Origin: Bacillota bacterium
GTDB taxonomy: Bacteria; Bacillota; Clostridia; Lachnospirales; Lachnospiraceae
Assembly: GCA_023386815.1 (NCBI GenBank)
Contig: JAEWIZ010000027.1
Coordinates: forward strand, 100,182-164,181
Direction: 5' to 3'
Length of the DNA: 64,000 nt
The notes below the pieces were generated by a model. The model had not been told where the DNA came from and ran no database searches. It saw nothing but the letters and a program-made list of their open reading frames with translations. Position 1 is the first letter of the stretch. The number at the start of each line of letters is the position of its first letter. Both the position numbers and the translations under genes were made by a program. Shown here piece by piece: positions 34,947-44,386 of this stretch.

Positions 34947-37900
34947 TTATGAATCACTGTTTTCTGCTGCTCTTATTGACTGAATGAGAGCTTTTGCTAC
35001 CCGATATAGAATCCGCTCCGTGTCAGCCTGTGACACTGCACTCTCTTCCGTATTCGGGTGTTGGTAATAATAGTTGTCCGAACTATTCGGTAAATACCCA
35101 AAGTCAATTTGCCTTAAGGTTACTTGGCTTTGATTTGCCACCTCTTCTACCTCTTTGATATAATTCTTCAGCTTATCAAGTCCTGCCCTGTTGTCACTGC
35201 TGATGAAACCTTTTAGCACCTTATCCTTAAGAGTAAAATCTGCTTTCATATTGCCCAGTTCATTAGACCAGGCGGTAACTGACAACTTCCCTGAATCCGT
35301 TTCTCCACGTAAAATTGTGAGGTTCATATTGGTGATACCCTTTTCCGTTTCGATTGGAATCTGGTAAAACTCTTTCTCAGCCAGCTTTCTCGCAAATGAA
35401 ATCTGCTGCCCTATGGTCTTTAACTCAGCCAGCTTCCAGCTATCTAGCTTTTCCTCTGCGTAAGTCTGGGTGAGCGCAGCCTTTGCACCTGTTTCCAGTT
35501 CTTTGTAAGCTGCCTCCATCGATTCCTTGTTAATCATTTTATCGGTTAAATCATTTGTTTCCTTTAGGCTTTCTTCTGATTTTTCTACATTTTTTTCTTC
35601 CTGCAGCTTTAAAAGTCTTTTTATCGGGAATTCTCCGTTACTTAATACACTATTCGCCATCATAATATTCATTGGTGTGGAAGGAACCTGATAATCATTT
35701 AAAAACCGTAGTGCTTGTTCTGAGTTTCTGCATAGCTCTCTGATTTGCTCCGTTTTTTCCTGATAAATCCGGTTATCAATATAATTACCTTCCGTCCCTT
35801 TAAACTGGTTTACTTGTCCCAGAAGCTGATCTACGGGCATATCTTTGATCATTTCCCATAGTCCAGCTTGAGGTAAACCAGTAATGTTACCTGCATTCTG
35901 GTCTTTCTGCATTTCTACAAGTCCCTGTGAACTTATTTCCTTTAGGTTTTCAGGAGTAACTTCAGCTCCAAGCTGCTTTAAGATCCGATTCAGATATTCT
36001 GTTCTAAGCTCCTGCTCATCCTGTTGCCCTTGTCCTGAGCTGCTGTCTGAACCTTGCTTATCTGTCAAAGAGCTTAGCTGCATGGCAATCGATTCCTTGC
36101 TTCTGGTGATCTCCTGCAAAGTTCCGAATTCATCATCAATGATTGCATCTAGCTTTCCTTTTTTCATGGTTTGAACAGCCGTAAGAAGATGATCCAAGGT
36201 TACCTCCTGACCTGCTTTTACAATTGCTCCGAGTGCAGCTCCATCAGACTTTTCTACATTGTATAATAAGCGGTATACACCAATATAAGCTTTACGCTCC
36301 TCGGCAGTAATTCCACCAGAAGCTTCCAGTTTTCTAAGAAATGTACTGTACTTCTCCTCTGAAGAGATTCCTTGCTCCTCTTTGATCTGATCGATCATAC
36401 GATTTAACTCACTGATCGTCATTTCCATCGGATTAAATCCATCCTTAATCATTCGTACTGTTACAGCTGGATGTAAATTCTCCATCATAGTTGATACCTG
36501 AAGGTCATAGGCTTTCACTTTATTTATGGATTCCTGATTAATCTCCATCTGATTATAACCTAGAATTCTTACAGCTCTCTGATTTTCTAAAGTATCCTCT
36601 ATATTCATCTCTGCCAACATTGAACTCATATTAGCAAAAGCCTTTTTAATAGAATCTCCATATTCTCCGTTTGGAACAGTCGCCAGGGTCTCATAGGCCT
36701 CCCCGGCTTTGCTTAACTTCGTCTGTAGATTAGTTCCCTCTAATAACAGGCTGGGAATTGTCTGTACTTCCTGTGACAATAGCGTGCTTCCCAAAATATA
36801 ACTGGGCATATTCTTTAACTGCTCAACGCTGGAGGTTGTAGCTTTAAATACCTGTAAGAGAGACGGTGTTGGCTCCACATCCGCTTCCCTTAGATATTCT
36901 TTATAATAGTTATTCTCTAATTCCTTTAAGGCATCAACAACCTTACTTAATTCCTGTACCTCTACCTTAAAGCCCTTCTTCTCCAGTTGTGTCGCTACAT
37001 CTGCAGTCATCTTTAACCGAATCTCTTCCAACTGCCTCTTTGCCCTAATTTCTTCATAGCTGCTGCCAGAACGATCATAGGCTGATCCGTTATCCGAAGT
37101 CCCTGTTTCATTTGAATCAGTGCCACTTTCTAAAGATGTATCATTCAAGGAGTCCGTATTGCTAACCTCCTCTGAATGTTCAACCTCCTCTGCTTCTATC
37201 CTAGGATCACCCTTCCAGTCCTCTGCTTGCCCTTGGGTCTGAATAGGTAATTTCTTCTGAATCTCCGTGAGATTACGAATGGTCAATTCCATACCATCTC
37301 TAACAGCTGTCTCAACTGCCCCTGAGCTAATAGAATTCACATCCGATACGATTTGCTCCCCAGGCACTTTACGTACTGATATTAGGGACACCTCGAGCGG
37401 GCTCACTCCTGATTTCATACCCTCGAATAGTAGATTTTGTATTGTATTTTGGTCAGCGGTTGCCTTTAACTCTTCAAGATCTTTTTTATAGGTAAAGGTT
37501 TCTTCCGTCAAAGGTAATTGATTTTCGATCAACCATTTTGCTGAGTCTAGGTTCTCCTTTGTATTCTCATAACCAGCTAAAGTAAGAATATCCCCCACCT
37601 GTCCCTGCAGCTTATTCCACTCATCGTTAGAGAGGGGCTGGGTAGCTCCGGCACTTCCACTATAGTAGGCTTTATAGATATTTCCAATACTGGGTATTGC
37701 CGATGTCGCTATTAGATACTGCATGGCCTTATCATCCATCTTCTTAACACAATCACTCATTCCAAGTGCTTTTGTAACCGCTGTCACATTCTCCGCCGTA
37801 GCGGGAAGATTCTCTCCTGCCAATCGCTGTGACATTGTTTGTAGGTCTAACGAGCTGGAATTTCGATCTTCTTGGTTCTTACCACTCGCTGCTTCCTCTT

Positions 37901-38489
37901 CCGTCGCCTGCCTCGCTTTTACCCTGTTCAGTGCTGCATATAAGCCATTGATCGAATATGCCTCAATGGGAATGCCCTCTTTCTCAATCTCCCTACAATC
38001 TGCCCCTGTTAGCCTGGAACGGATATCCTCCAGCTTTTTATTCGTTTCTTGATATTCATTCTCTTTCTCCTGTTTGGAAGCCGCTTTTTCTTTCAAGGCT
38101 TTCATCGCTTCCCGGTCGGTATCCTGAGTCACTATCTTGATGCTCTGTATTCCATTTGTGACTATTTCTCCATATAGCTTCAACTCTATTTCACTACTCG
38201 TTGCCTTCATTACCTCAAAGGTCTTAACATCCCCAACGCTTACGTTTCCCAGTAAATCCTTTGATGTTGTTATATTTTGCCCATCAAAATTAAGGGTTAC
38301 CTGATCCCCGATACCCACAACTGTTCCCTTAATTAGTTGTCCTTTCGTAAGATTAGCCAAACCCTTACTGCTTTGATCCTTATTCATGAGAAGACAATCA
38401 GCTTGCTGATTCGCCTTATTTATCTTCAACTGCCCCATTCGATCCATTATCCTTGATTTTTCTGTTCCAACAAAGACATTATAATCCAT
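34947..38489 (-). CDS. Large FliK-like / DUF6240 protein
   Basis: A 1180-residue cytoplasmic protein with no signal peptide or membrane segment. The N terminus (KGTVVGIGDQVTLNFDGQNITTSKD... VGDVKTFEVMKAT) resembles the small beta domain in clostridial FliK-like proteins. A long helical middle has several copies of a pattern in which a helix starts PAT.ENV or TPENLK/TKENLDSA, as in DUF6240. The last 110 residues (MNLTILRGETDSGKLSVTAWSNELG...FISSDNRAGLDKLKNYI) look like the FliK C-terminal hook-length domain. It lies 139 bp upstream of flagellin on the same strand. A role in flagellar export is inferred; the exact function is unknown. Confidence 0.65.
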   Translation of the reverse strand: MDYNVFVGTEKSRIMDRMGQLKINKANQQADCLLMNKDQSSKGLANLTKGQLIKGTVVGIGDQVTLNFDGQNITTSKDLLGNVSVGDVKTFEVMKATSSEIELKLYGEIVTNGIQSIKIVTQDTDREAMKALKEKAASKQEKENEYQETNKKLEDIRSRLTGADCREIEKEGIPIEAYSINGLYAALNRVKARQATEEEAASGKNQEDRNSSSLDLQTMSQRLAGENLPATAENVTAVTKALGMSDCVKKMDDKAMQYLIATSAIPSIGNIYKAYYSGSAGATQPLSNDEWNKLQGQVGDILTLAGYENTKENLDSAKWLIENQLPLTEETFTYKKDLEELKATADQNTIQNLLFEGMKSGVSPLEVSLISVRKVPGEQIVSDVNSISSGAVETAVRDGMELTIRNLTEIQKKLPIQTQGQAEDWKGDPRIEAEEVEHSEEVSNTDSLNDTSLESGTDSNETGTSDNGSAYDRSGSSYEEIRAKRQLEEIRLKMTADVATQLEKKGFKVEVQELSKVVDALKELENNYYKEYLREADVEPTPSLLQVFKATTSSVEQLKNMPSYILGSTLLSQEVQTIPSLLLEGTNLQTKLSKAGEAYETLATVPNGEYGDSIKKAFANMSSMLAEMNIEDTLENQRAVRILGYNQMEINQESINKVKAYDLQVSTMMENLHPAVTVRMIKDGFNPMEMTISELNRMIDQIKEEQGISSEEKYSTFLRKLEASGGITAEERKAYIGVYRLLYNVEKSDGAALGAIVKAGQEVTLDHLLTAVQTMKKGKLDAIIDDEFGTLQEITRSKESIAMQLSSLTDKQGSDSSSGQGQQDEQELRTEYLNRILKQLGAEVTPENLKEISSQGLVEMQKDQNAGNITGLPQAGLWEMIKDMPVDQLLGQVNQFKGTEGNYIDNRIYQEKTEQIRELCRNSEQALRFLNDYQVPSTPMNIMMANSVLSNGEFPIKRLLKLQEEKNVEKSEESLKETNDLTDKMINKESMEAAYKELETGAKAALTQTYAEEKLDSWKLAELKTIGQQISFARKLAEKEFYQIPIETEKGITNMNLTILRGETDSGKLSVTAWSNELGNMKADFTLKDKVLKGFISSDNRAGLDKLKNYIKEVEEVANQSQVTLRQIDFGYLPNSSDNYYYQHPNTEESAVSQADTERILYRVAKALIQSIRAAENSDS

Positions 38490-38739
38490 TCATTCCCCGC
38501 CTTTATCCAACTATCGTATTTATTCCACCTAGTATATGTAACAGAATTCCTTTTCTTATATACTGGAACAGCTCCTTGTAGGATGTATTTCGGACATTTT
38601 AATAAAATACTTAACCTCTTCCCTTTGTTTTGCCCCTCCCCACCTGTGAAATATTTATAAACCACTTCTTACTGCTTGCCTTTGCGAATAAACATGAAAT
38701 AACAATAATAATACACAGCATGTATGCTGGGAGGCTGTT

Positions 38740-40491
38740 ATGAAAAAACGCTTCATGGTCTTGACTTGTGCCCTTGTTATCCTTACCTTAATTGTCTCTT
38801 TGATTGGTTGTAACCAGTCATCGGCACAGTATAGTACCCAAAATCTTTTCGATAATTATTTATATGAGCTCTTTGTAAAAGAAGTAAAGTCCGATTCTAT
38901 ATCCTTAAATTATTCCCTGGCTGCACCTGAGAATTATGGAATTACTGATTCAGATACCACTCTCGGAGAATATAGCGTCAGTCATATGAATCAGAATTTG
39001 TCTGTTTCAGAAAATTATCTCAGCCGCCTTCTCACCTTTGATTACAAAAGTCTAACCTCTGAGCAAAAGTTAACCTATGATATTTTAAAGGATTATCTGG
39101 TTCAAGATCTTAACCTTGGTAACTATACCTATTATAATGAATGTCTAGGTCCAACAACAGGAATACAGGCTCAATTACCGATCCTACTTGCGGAATACTC
39201 CTTTTATGGTAAGGATGATATCGAAGAATATCTTAAGCTTCTTCCATGTGTCTATGACTATTTTAAAGATATCGCAGTATTTGAGCGTGAGAAATCAAAG
39301 CACGGATTATTTATGAAAGATGATGTTGCTGACCAAATCATCGCCCAGTGTGAAACATTTATTCAGGAACCTAAGAACAATTTTCTTATCTCTTATTTTA
39401 ATGAGAAAATAAGTGGCTATGAAGGGTTGACCAACTCTGAAATCAGCAGATATAAGGCACTAAATAAAGAAGCCGTGCTCGTATATGTAATCCCTGCTTA
39501 TGAACTATTGATAAACACCTTAAAAGAGTTGAAGGGAACCGGTACAAATAGTGCCGGACTTTATTACTACCCGGAGGGGCAGGCCTATTATGAATCTTTG
39601 GCAAGATATAAAACCGGCTCCAGCAGAACTATGAATCAGATGATTGATTTATTAGAAACAGCGATTGATGAAGGGATCATAAATATCACCTCCCTTACCA
39701 TCAAAGATCCTACCCTGGTTGATAAGTATTACGCCTTCCAAGCCTTTCCGATTACCGACCCCGGGGAAATAATCGATGATCTGAAGAAAGATATTAAAAA
39801 AGATTTTCCTGAAGCTACACCCGTTCAATGTGATATCAAATATGTGCCTTCCTCTCTGTCAGATTATTTAAGCCCTGCTATGTATTTGACACCACCCATG
39901 GACAATTATAAGGAGAATGAAATCTATATTAACGGAAACGATAAGAAGACCTTGTCCATGATTTACACTACCGTTGCTCATGAAGGCTACCCAGGGCATC
40001 TATATCAATGCGTTTATTTTAGAAGTAAGAACCCTACGCCCATTCGTAATGTAATGAATTTTACCGGTTATGACGAGGGATGGGCTACTTATGTCGAGAT
40101 GTATTCCTACCATATCTCTGGGATTGATGAATATCTTGCTGATTTTTTAGAATCAAATAATGTAATTATCCTCTGCATGTATGCAAGAGTTGATATAGGA
40201 ATTCACTATGAGGGCTGGAAGGAAAAAGAAGTCGTAAACTATATTACGAATTTTATAAATGATGAGCAGAAGGCGAAGCAAATATATGCTACGTTACTGG
40301 AGGAACCAGCGATCTATCTTCCCTATGCGGTTGGATATCTGGAGATCATGGACCTTCGGAAGCAGGCCGAAGAACAGCTGCAGGATCGTTTTGTGGCAAA
40401 AGACTTCCACAAATTCCTACTGGACATTGGTCCGGCACCCTTTGGGGTAATACAGAATAATCTGGATCAGTGGCTGAAGGATAAGAAGTAA
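38740..40491 (+). CDS. DUF885-family lipoprotein (zinc metallopeptidase-like)
   Basis: A 583-residue protein with signal peptide and lipobox (LIVSLIGC, Cys at about 28). The DUF885 domain contains the gluzincin-type VAHEGYPGHLYQ motif and, about 35 residues later, the TGYDEGWATYVEMYS block with the third-ligand Glu. It should be a membrane-attached peptidase on the outer face; substrate unknown. GGGAGG precedes the ATG. It is a single gene between the flagellar region and metG, with a hairpin terminator following. Confidence 0.85.
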   Translation: MKKRFMVLTCALVILTLIVSLIGCNQSSAQYSTQNLFDNYLYELFVKEVKSDSISLNYSLAAPENYGITDSDTTLGEYSVSHMNQNLSVSENYLSRLLTFDYKSLTSEQKLTYDILKDYLVQDLNLGNYTYYNECLGPTTGIQAQLPILLAEYSFYGKDDIEEYLKLLPCVYDYFKDIAVFEREKSKHGLFMKDDVADQIIAQCETFIQEPKNNFLISYFNEKISGYEGLTNSEISRYKALNKEAVLVYVIPAYELLINTLKELKGTGTNSAGLYYYPEGQAYYESLARYKTGSSRTMNQMIDLLETAIDEGIINITSLTIKDPTLVDKYYAFQAFPITDPGEIIDDLKKDIKKDFPEATPVQCDIKYVPSSLSDYLSPAMYLTPPMDNYKENEIYINGNDKKTLSMIYTTVAHEGYPGHLYQCVYFRSKNPTPIRNVMNFTGYDEGWATYVEMYSYHISGIDEYLADFLESNNVIILCMYARVDIGIHYEGWKEKEVVNYITNFINDEQKAKQIYATLLEEPAIYLPYAVGYLEIMDLRKQAEEQLQDRFVAKDFHKFLLDIGPAPFGVIQNNLDQWLKDKK

Positions 40492-40558
40492 TGATTAAAT
40501 TCCTTTAGCATTAGCTTTGGAATTAATTAAATATCTACATAATATTTTGTCTATAATG

Positions 40559-40610
40559 AAAAGGGAGGAACCTTAAACCAAAAAACTTTGGTCTAGGGCT
40601 CCTCCCTTTT
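40559..40610. terminator. Bidirectional terminator between the DUF885 and metG genes
   Basis: AAAAGGGAGGA / TCCTCCCTTTT outer stem with an inner ACCAAA/TTTGGT stem. It serves both convergent genes. Confidence 0.85.
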
Positions 40611-40659
40611 ATTTACAAACTATTAATTAACACAAATCTTGGACCATTCATCTCTGAAC

Positions 40660-42636
40660 TTACGCAATCTCTGCTCCAGATGGCATAGGTTTCTCCGGTA
40701 CCATAAGTGCCAGATTACCCTCTGCATCCTCTGCGCAAAGTAACATACCCTCGGACAGCATACCAGCTAATGTAGCAGGCTTTAGATTCACTACTACCAT
40801 AACCTTTTTACCAACCATTTGCTCCGGTGTATAATGAGCCTTAATGCCGGATACAATCTGCTTCACCTGGGAACCGATTTTTACTTGTGAGCAAAGCAAT
40901 TTCTTTGATTTTTTAACTTCCTCACAGGCGATAATTTCACCGATCTGGAACTGCAACTTTGCAAAATCATCATAGGTAATCTCTGCTTTAGCTTCGATAT
41001 CAATATAATCCTTTGTTTCCTCTTTATTTTCCTCTGCTACTTCCACAGTCTCTACCACTTCTTTTGTCTCTTCCACTTTATCAAGAACCTCCTTAAGATC
41101 AAGTCTTGCAAATAAAATCTCTGGTTTCTCAGTTACCTTGGTACCATCTGCATATAAACCATAGCTATTTAATTCTTCCTGAGTTCTTGGCTTTGCAGAA
41201 AGCTGAGTCAGAATTTTAGCTGATGTCTCCGGCATAAAGGATTCCAGTAAGCTGGCACCAATGCAAATACACTCTGTAAGATTATATAATACTGTTTCCA
41301 GTCTTGCCCTCTTCTCTTCATCCTTAGCAAGAGCCCAAGGCATAGTTTCATCAATATATTTGTTGCAGCGTTTGAATAAGGTGAAAATCTCCGTAAGTGC
41401 ATCTGCAACACGCAGTTTTTCCATCTTTAGGGCAACCTTTTTTGGTGTTTCTAGCGCTAAGGCTTTCAGCTCCTCATCTACTGCTTCTATTACCTTACCA
41501 TCTTTAACAATTCCTTCAAAGTACTTATTTGACATGGAAATGGTACGGTTAACAAGATTACCTAAAGTATTCGCCAAATCAGAGTTAATTCTTTCTACTA
41601 AGAGCTCCCAGGAAATAATACCATCATTCTCAAAAGGCATCTCATGCAAAACGAAGTAACGAACTGCATCTACTCCAAATAAGCTTACCAAATCATCCGC
41701 ATAGAGAACATTTCCTCTGGACTTACTCATCTTATCTCCTGCAGCCCCCTGCATGAGCCAAGGATGACCAAATACCTGCTTGGGCAGCTCAACATCCAGC
41801 GCCATTAATATAATTGGCCAATAAATGGTGTGGAAACGAATAATATCCTTACCAATCAGATGTAGATCAGCTGGCCAGAATTTCTTAAATTGATCTGAAC
41901 TATTTCCATCTGCGTCATAACCGATACCTGTGGTATAGTTGCTGAGTGCATCCAGCCATACATACACCACGTGCCTGTCATCAAAGTCTACTGGAATTCC
42001 CCACTTAAAGGAGGTACGGGATACACATAAGTCCTGAAGTCCTGGAAGAAGGAAATTATTCATCATTTCATTCTTTCTGGATTCCGGCTGAATAAATTCC
42101 GGATGGGTATTAATGTGGTCAATTAATCGGTCAGCATATTTACTAAGACGCAAGAAATACGCTTCTTCCTTTGCCGGCTGAACCTCTCTGCCACAGTCAG
42201 GACATTTGCCATTCACAAGCTGGGAGGCTGTAAAGAAGGATTCACAAGGAGTACAGTACATTCCTTCATAATGCCCTTTATAAATATCTCCTTTTTCGTA
42301 TAGCTTTTTGAAGATTTTTTGAACCTGTTTTTCATGATAATCATCTGTTGTACGGATGAATTTATCATAGGAGGTATTCATCAGATCCCAGATATCCTTA
42401 ATCTGGCCAGCAACATTATCTACAAATTCTTTTGGAGAAATACCGGCATCTGCTGCCTTTAATTCAATTTTCTGTCCATGCTCATCCGTACCGGTTTGGA
42501 AAAATACATCATAACCCTCAAATCTTTTAAAACGTGCAATACTATCCGCCAAAACAATCTCATAGGTATTTCCAATGTGTGGTTTGCCAGAGGTATAAGC
42601 TATGGCAGTTGTAATGTAATACGGCTTCTTATTCAT
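40660..42636 (-). CDS. metG: Methionyl-tRNA synthetase
   Basis: A 658-residue class I synthetase that charges tRNA-Met. The HIGH motif is PHIGNTYE, the KMSKS loop DKMSKSRGN; the zinc knuckle has CTPC and CPDC. The C-terminal 110 residues are a tRNA-binding OB fold (FQIGEIIACEEVKKSKKLL), preceded by a Glu-rich linker. I take the second ATG (42636) because AAAGGA is adjacent to the first one. Expression is controlled by the T-box leader just upstream. Confidence 0.97.
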   Translation of the reverse strand: MNKKPYYITTAIAYTSGKPHIGNTYEIVLADSIARFKRFEGYDVFFQTGTDEHGQKIELKAADAGISPKEFVDNVAGQIKDIWDLMNTSYDKFIRTTDDYHEKQVQKIFKKLYEKGDIYKGHYEGMYCTPCESFFTASQLVNGKCPDCGREVQPAKEEAYFLRLSKYADRLIDHINTHPEFIQPESRKNEMMNNFLLPGLQDLCVSRTSFKWGIPVDFDDRHVVYVWLDALSNYTTGIGYDADGNSSDQFKKFWPADLHLIGKDIIRFHTIYWPIILMALDVELPKQVFGHPWLMQGAAGDKMSKSRGNVLYADDLVSLFGVDAVRYFVLHEMPFENDGIISWELLVERINSDLANTLGNLVNRTISMSNKYFEGIVKDGKVIEAVDEELKALALETPKKVALKMEKLRVADALTEIFTLFKRCNKYIDETMPWALAKDEEKRARLETVLYNLTECICIGASLLESFMPETSAKILTQLSAKPRTQEELNSYGLYADGTKVTEKPEILFARLDLKEVLDKVEETKEVVETVEVAEENKEETKDYIDIEAKAEITYDDFAKLQFQIGEIIACEEVKKSKKLLCSQVKIGSQVKQIVSGIKAHYTPEQMVGKKVMVVVNLKPATLAGMLSEGMLLCAEDAEGNLALMVPEKPMPSGAEIA

Positions 42637-42703
42637 TCGATCCATTCCTTTCTATCACTATTATTATCAAAATTACTATGGTTAATCCGCCATAGTATGG
42701 CAC

Positions 42704-43027
42704 AAAAAAACTCCCCTCTTTAAATCACTTTAAAGACGAGAGAACATCCCGTGGTACCACTTTAATTTACCCTTACCTATTAGTAAAGGCCTCTTTCGCT
42801 GCATAATTACAGCCTAGCATCATAACGGTTGCTTCCGTCACAGCCTAGGGAATAATAAAATGTTATTTCCCTCGGTGCGCAGCTCCAAGACCATCTTCAG
42901 CAGCTTCTGCAAATTCATCCATTTGAATGAATTGGACAACTCTCCATTTCCCTTTCTCAGCATACCAGGGTTCTCTGTTAACTACTCCGCTACCTACTCT
43001 TCTTTTCATTGCCTTTTTACTTATTTG
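42704..43027 (-). ncRNA. T-box leader of metG
   Basis: Minus strand. The conserved T-box sequence appears as GTGGTACCACGGG (42748-42760). It is followed by the terminator CTCTC...GGGAG with an inner CTTTAAA/TTTAAAG stem and seven T residues (42704-42742). Upstream there are Stem I-type elements (GGTAGCGGAG, AGAGAACCC, GCTGAGA) and further hairpins. Uncharged tRNA should stabilise the antiterminator and allow metG transcription. Met specificity is inferred from the downstream gene; I could not fix the specifier codon by eye. Confidence 0.9.
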
Positions 43028-43033
43028 TAACAA

Positions 43034-43062
43034 AGTATACCATTTGTTTATTTCTTTGTCAA
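43034..43062 (-). promoter_or_regulatory. Promoter of the metG T-box transcript
   Basis: Consensus TTGACA and TATACT separated by exactly 17 bp, a few bases upstream of the T-box leader. This is the best sigma-A promoter in the window. Confidence 0.85.
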
Positions 43063-43100
43063 AGGGTTTCATCTTAGAGATATTAGAGCTTGAACGAAAA

Positions 43101-43153
43101 TAAGGTTGGCCGAAAAGGCACACCCCTGTGGATGTACGTTTCAGTCAACCTTA
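43101..43153. other. Nested hairpin of unknown function upstream of the metG promoter
   Basis: Outer arms TAAGGTTGGCCGAAA and TTTCAGTCAACCTTA pair at 13 of 15 positions; inside, CACA/TGTG forms a second small stem. On the minus strand a TTATTTT tract follows, so it could be a terminator of a short RNA. No gene ends here. Confidence 0.5.
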
Positions 43154-43540
43154 CTTCTATAATTCTACCCTCTCGCTTCCCCAACTTCATTCCTCTAGGT
43201 AATACCTTCTCATGTACTAACCTCATTTAGATTAGCAAAGTTTCGTCAAATTGTCAATAGGAATTCTTGTCGTTTTATGGTTTTTACGTCATTTTGCATA
43301 AATTATTTTCAAATATTCCGGTCTTGGTGTGTTATTTTTCTTGAGCCTTCTAAAATGCCGAAAATTTATCACTGATTATTTCTATACTTGCGTAATAATG
43401 CCGAATACGATATCCTAGGAATTAGTAGGTACCTACGAACAATATCAATGAGCAAGAGCAGTTTATAATTTTAGCAATTACCGGTAGTAATACAATGAGG
43501 GGAACCTATACAATTATGAGTTTGGAGTGTGTGAACTAAT
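43154..43540. other. Non-coding A/T-rich stretch
   Basis: No gene, RNA motif or repeat was recognised here. It must hold the promoter of the PD-(D/E)XK-like gene, but no clear -35/-10 pair stands out. Confidence 0.5.
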
Positions 43541-44302
43541 ATGAATAACCCATTATTTATTAAAGTATGCGATGAAGTGATCGGACAAGAAAAAGGTCTG
43601 AATGGCATCGGCACTTATGGCGAAAAAACCATTCACTCCGTATTAAAGAACTACTATTCTCCGAATTACGTAAATCAGGAAATAAAAGTAGGTGGCTTTG
43701 TAGCCGATATCTATACCGGAAATGAGATCATTGAAATTCAAACAAGGAATTTCAACAAGTTAAGGAAAAAGCTTGATACCTTCCTATCCATTTCCCCAGT
43801 CACCATCGTCTACCCTGTACCTTATATTAAATGGCTACGCTGGGTAAATCCTCAGACAGGAGAAATCAGTCCTCCGAGAAAGTCACCAAAGCTTGGTACA
43901 CCTTATGCCATATTTCCGGAGCTCTACCGCGTGAAAGAATATTTATTACATCCAAATCTCAGACTTAAAATCGTTCTGATGAATATGGAGGAGTATCGTT
44001 TTCTAGACGGATGGAGTCACGATAAAAAGAAAGGATCCAGCCGCTGCGACCGCCTCCCAACAGAGCTTATCAACGAAGTATGTATCGATCATTGCTGTGA
44101 TTATTACAAATTAATACCAGAAAGTCTGAGTAACGAATTTACCTCCAAGGATTTTAAAAAGGCTTCCAAACTAACTTTGAGTAATTCTCAAACAGCCTTG
44201 AATATCCTTTATTATGTCGGTGCTGTGGAACGAGTCGGAAAGAGTGGAAACTCCTATCTTTATATAAAAAATGATAATGTAATTGGAAAAGCTATGGTAT
44301 AA
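43541..44302 (+). CDS. Unrecognised protein, PD-(D/E)XK nuclease-like N-terminal half plus winged-helix-like C-terminal half
   Basis: A 253-residue soluble protein that I cannot name. Residues 20-75 have the pattern of a PD-(D/E)XK core: GEKTIH helix with Glu, then GFVADIY (Asp) and, nine residues on, EIIEIQTRNF, an ExQ variant of the ExK motif. Residues 185-250 (FTSKDFKKASKLTLSNSQTALNILYYVGAVERVGKSG) look like a winged helix. A DNA-processing role is possible but unproven. GGAG lies 24 bases before the ATG. It ends 85 bp before the S1-domain gene on the same strand and may share a transcript. Confidence 0.6.
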   Translation: MNNPLFIKVCDEVIGQEKGLNGIGTYGEKTIHSVLKNYYSPNYVNQEIKVGGFVADIYTGNEIIEIQTRNFNKLRKKLDTFLSISPVTIVYPVPYIKWLRWVNPQTGEISPPRKSPKLGTPYAIFPELYRVKEYLLHPNLRLKIVLMNMEEYRFLDGWSHDKKKGSSRCDRLPTELINEVCIDHCCDYYKLIPESLSNEFTSKDFKKASKLTLSNSQTALNILYYVGAVERVGKSGNSYLYIKNDNVIGKAMV

Positions 44303-44386
44303 TATCTTTAGATCTATAAGATTCGAGAATAATTACAATGCTAAAGGAGGTTAAGGGTAAAAATTATTGTTTTTGCCTAGAAAAAC

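Noticed and set aside
38447..38665. 72-codon frame overlapping the start of the FliK-like gene
   Set aside because: No ribosome site and no protein-like composition; it is an out-of-frame extension upstream of a real gene.
42863..43123. 86-codon frame on the minus strand
   Set aside because: It runs through the metG promoter and T-box leader; the conserved RNA motifs explain the sequence, and there is no ribosome site.
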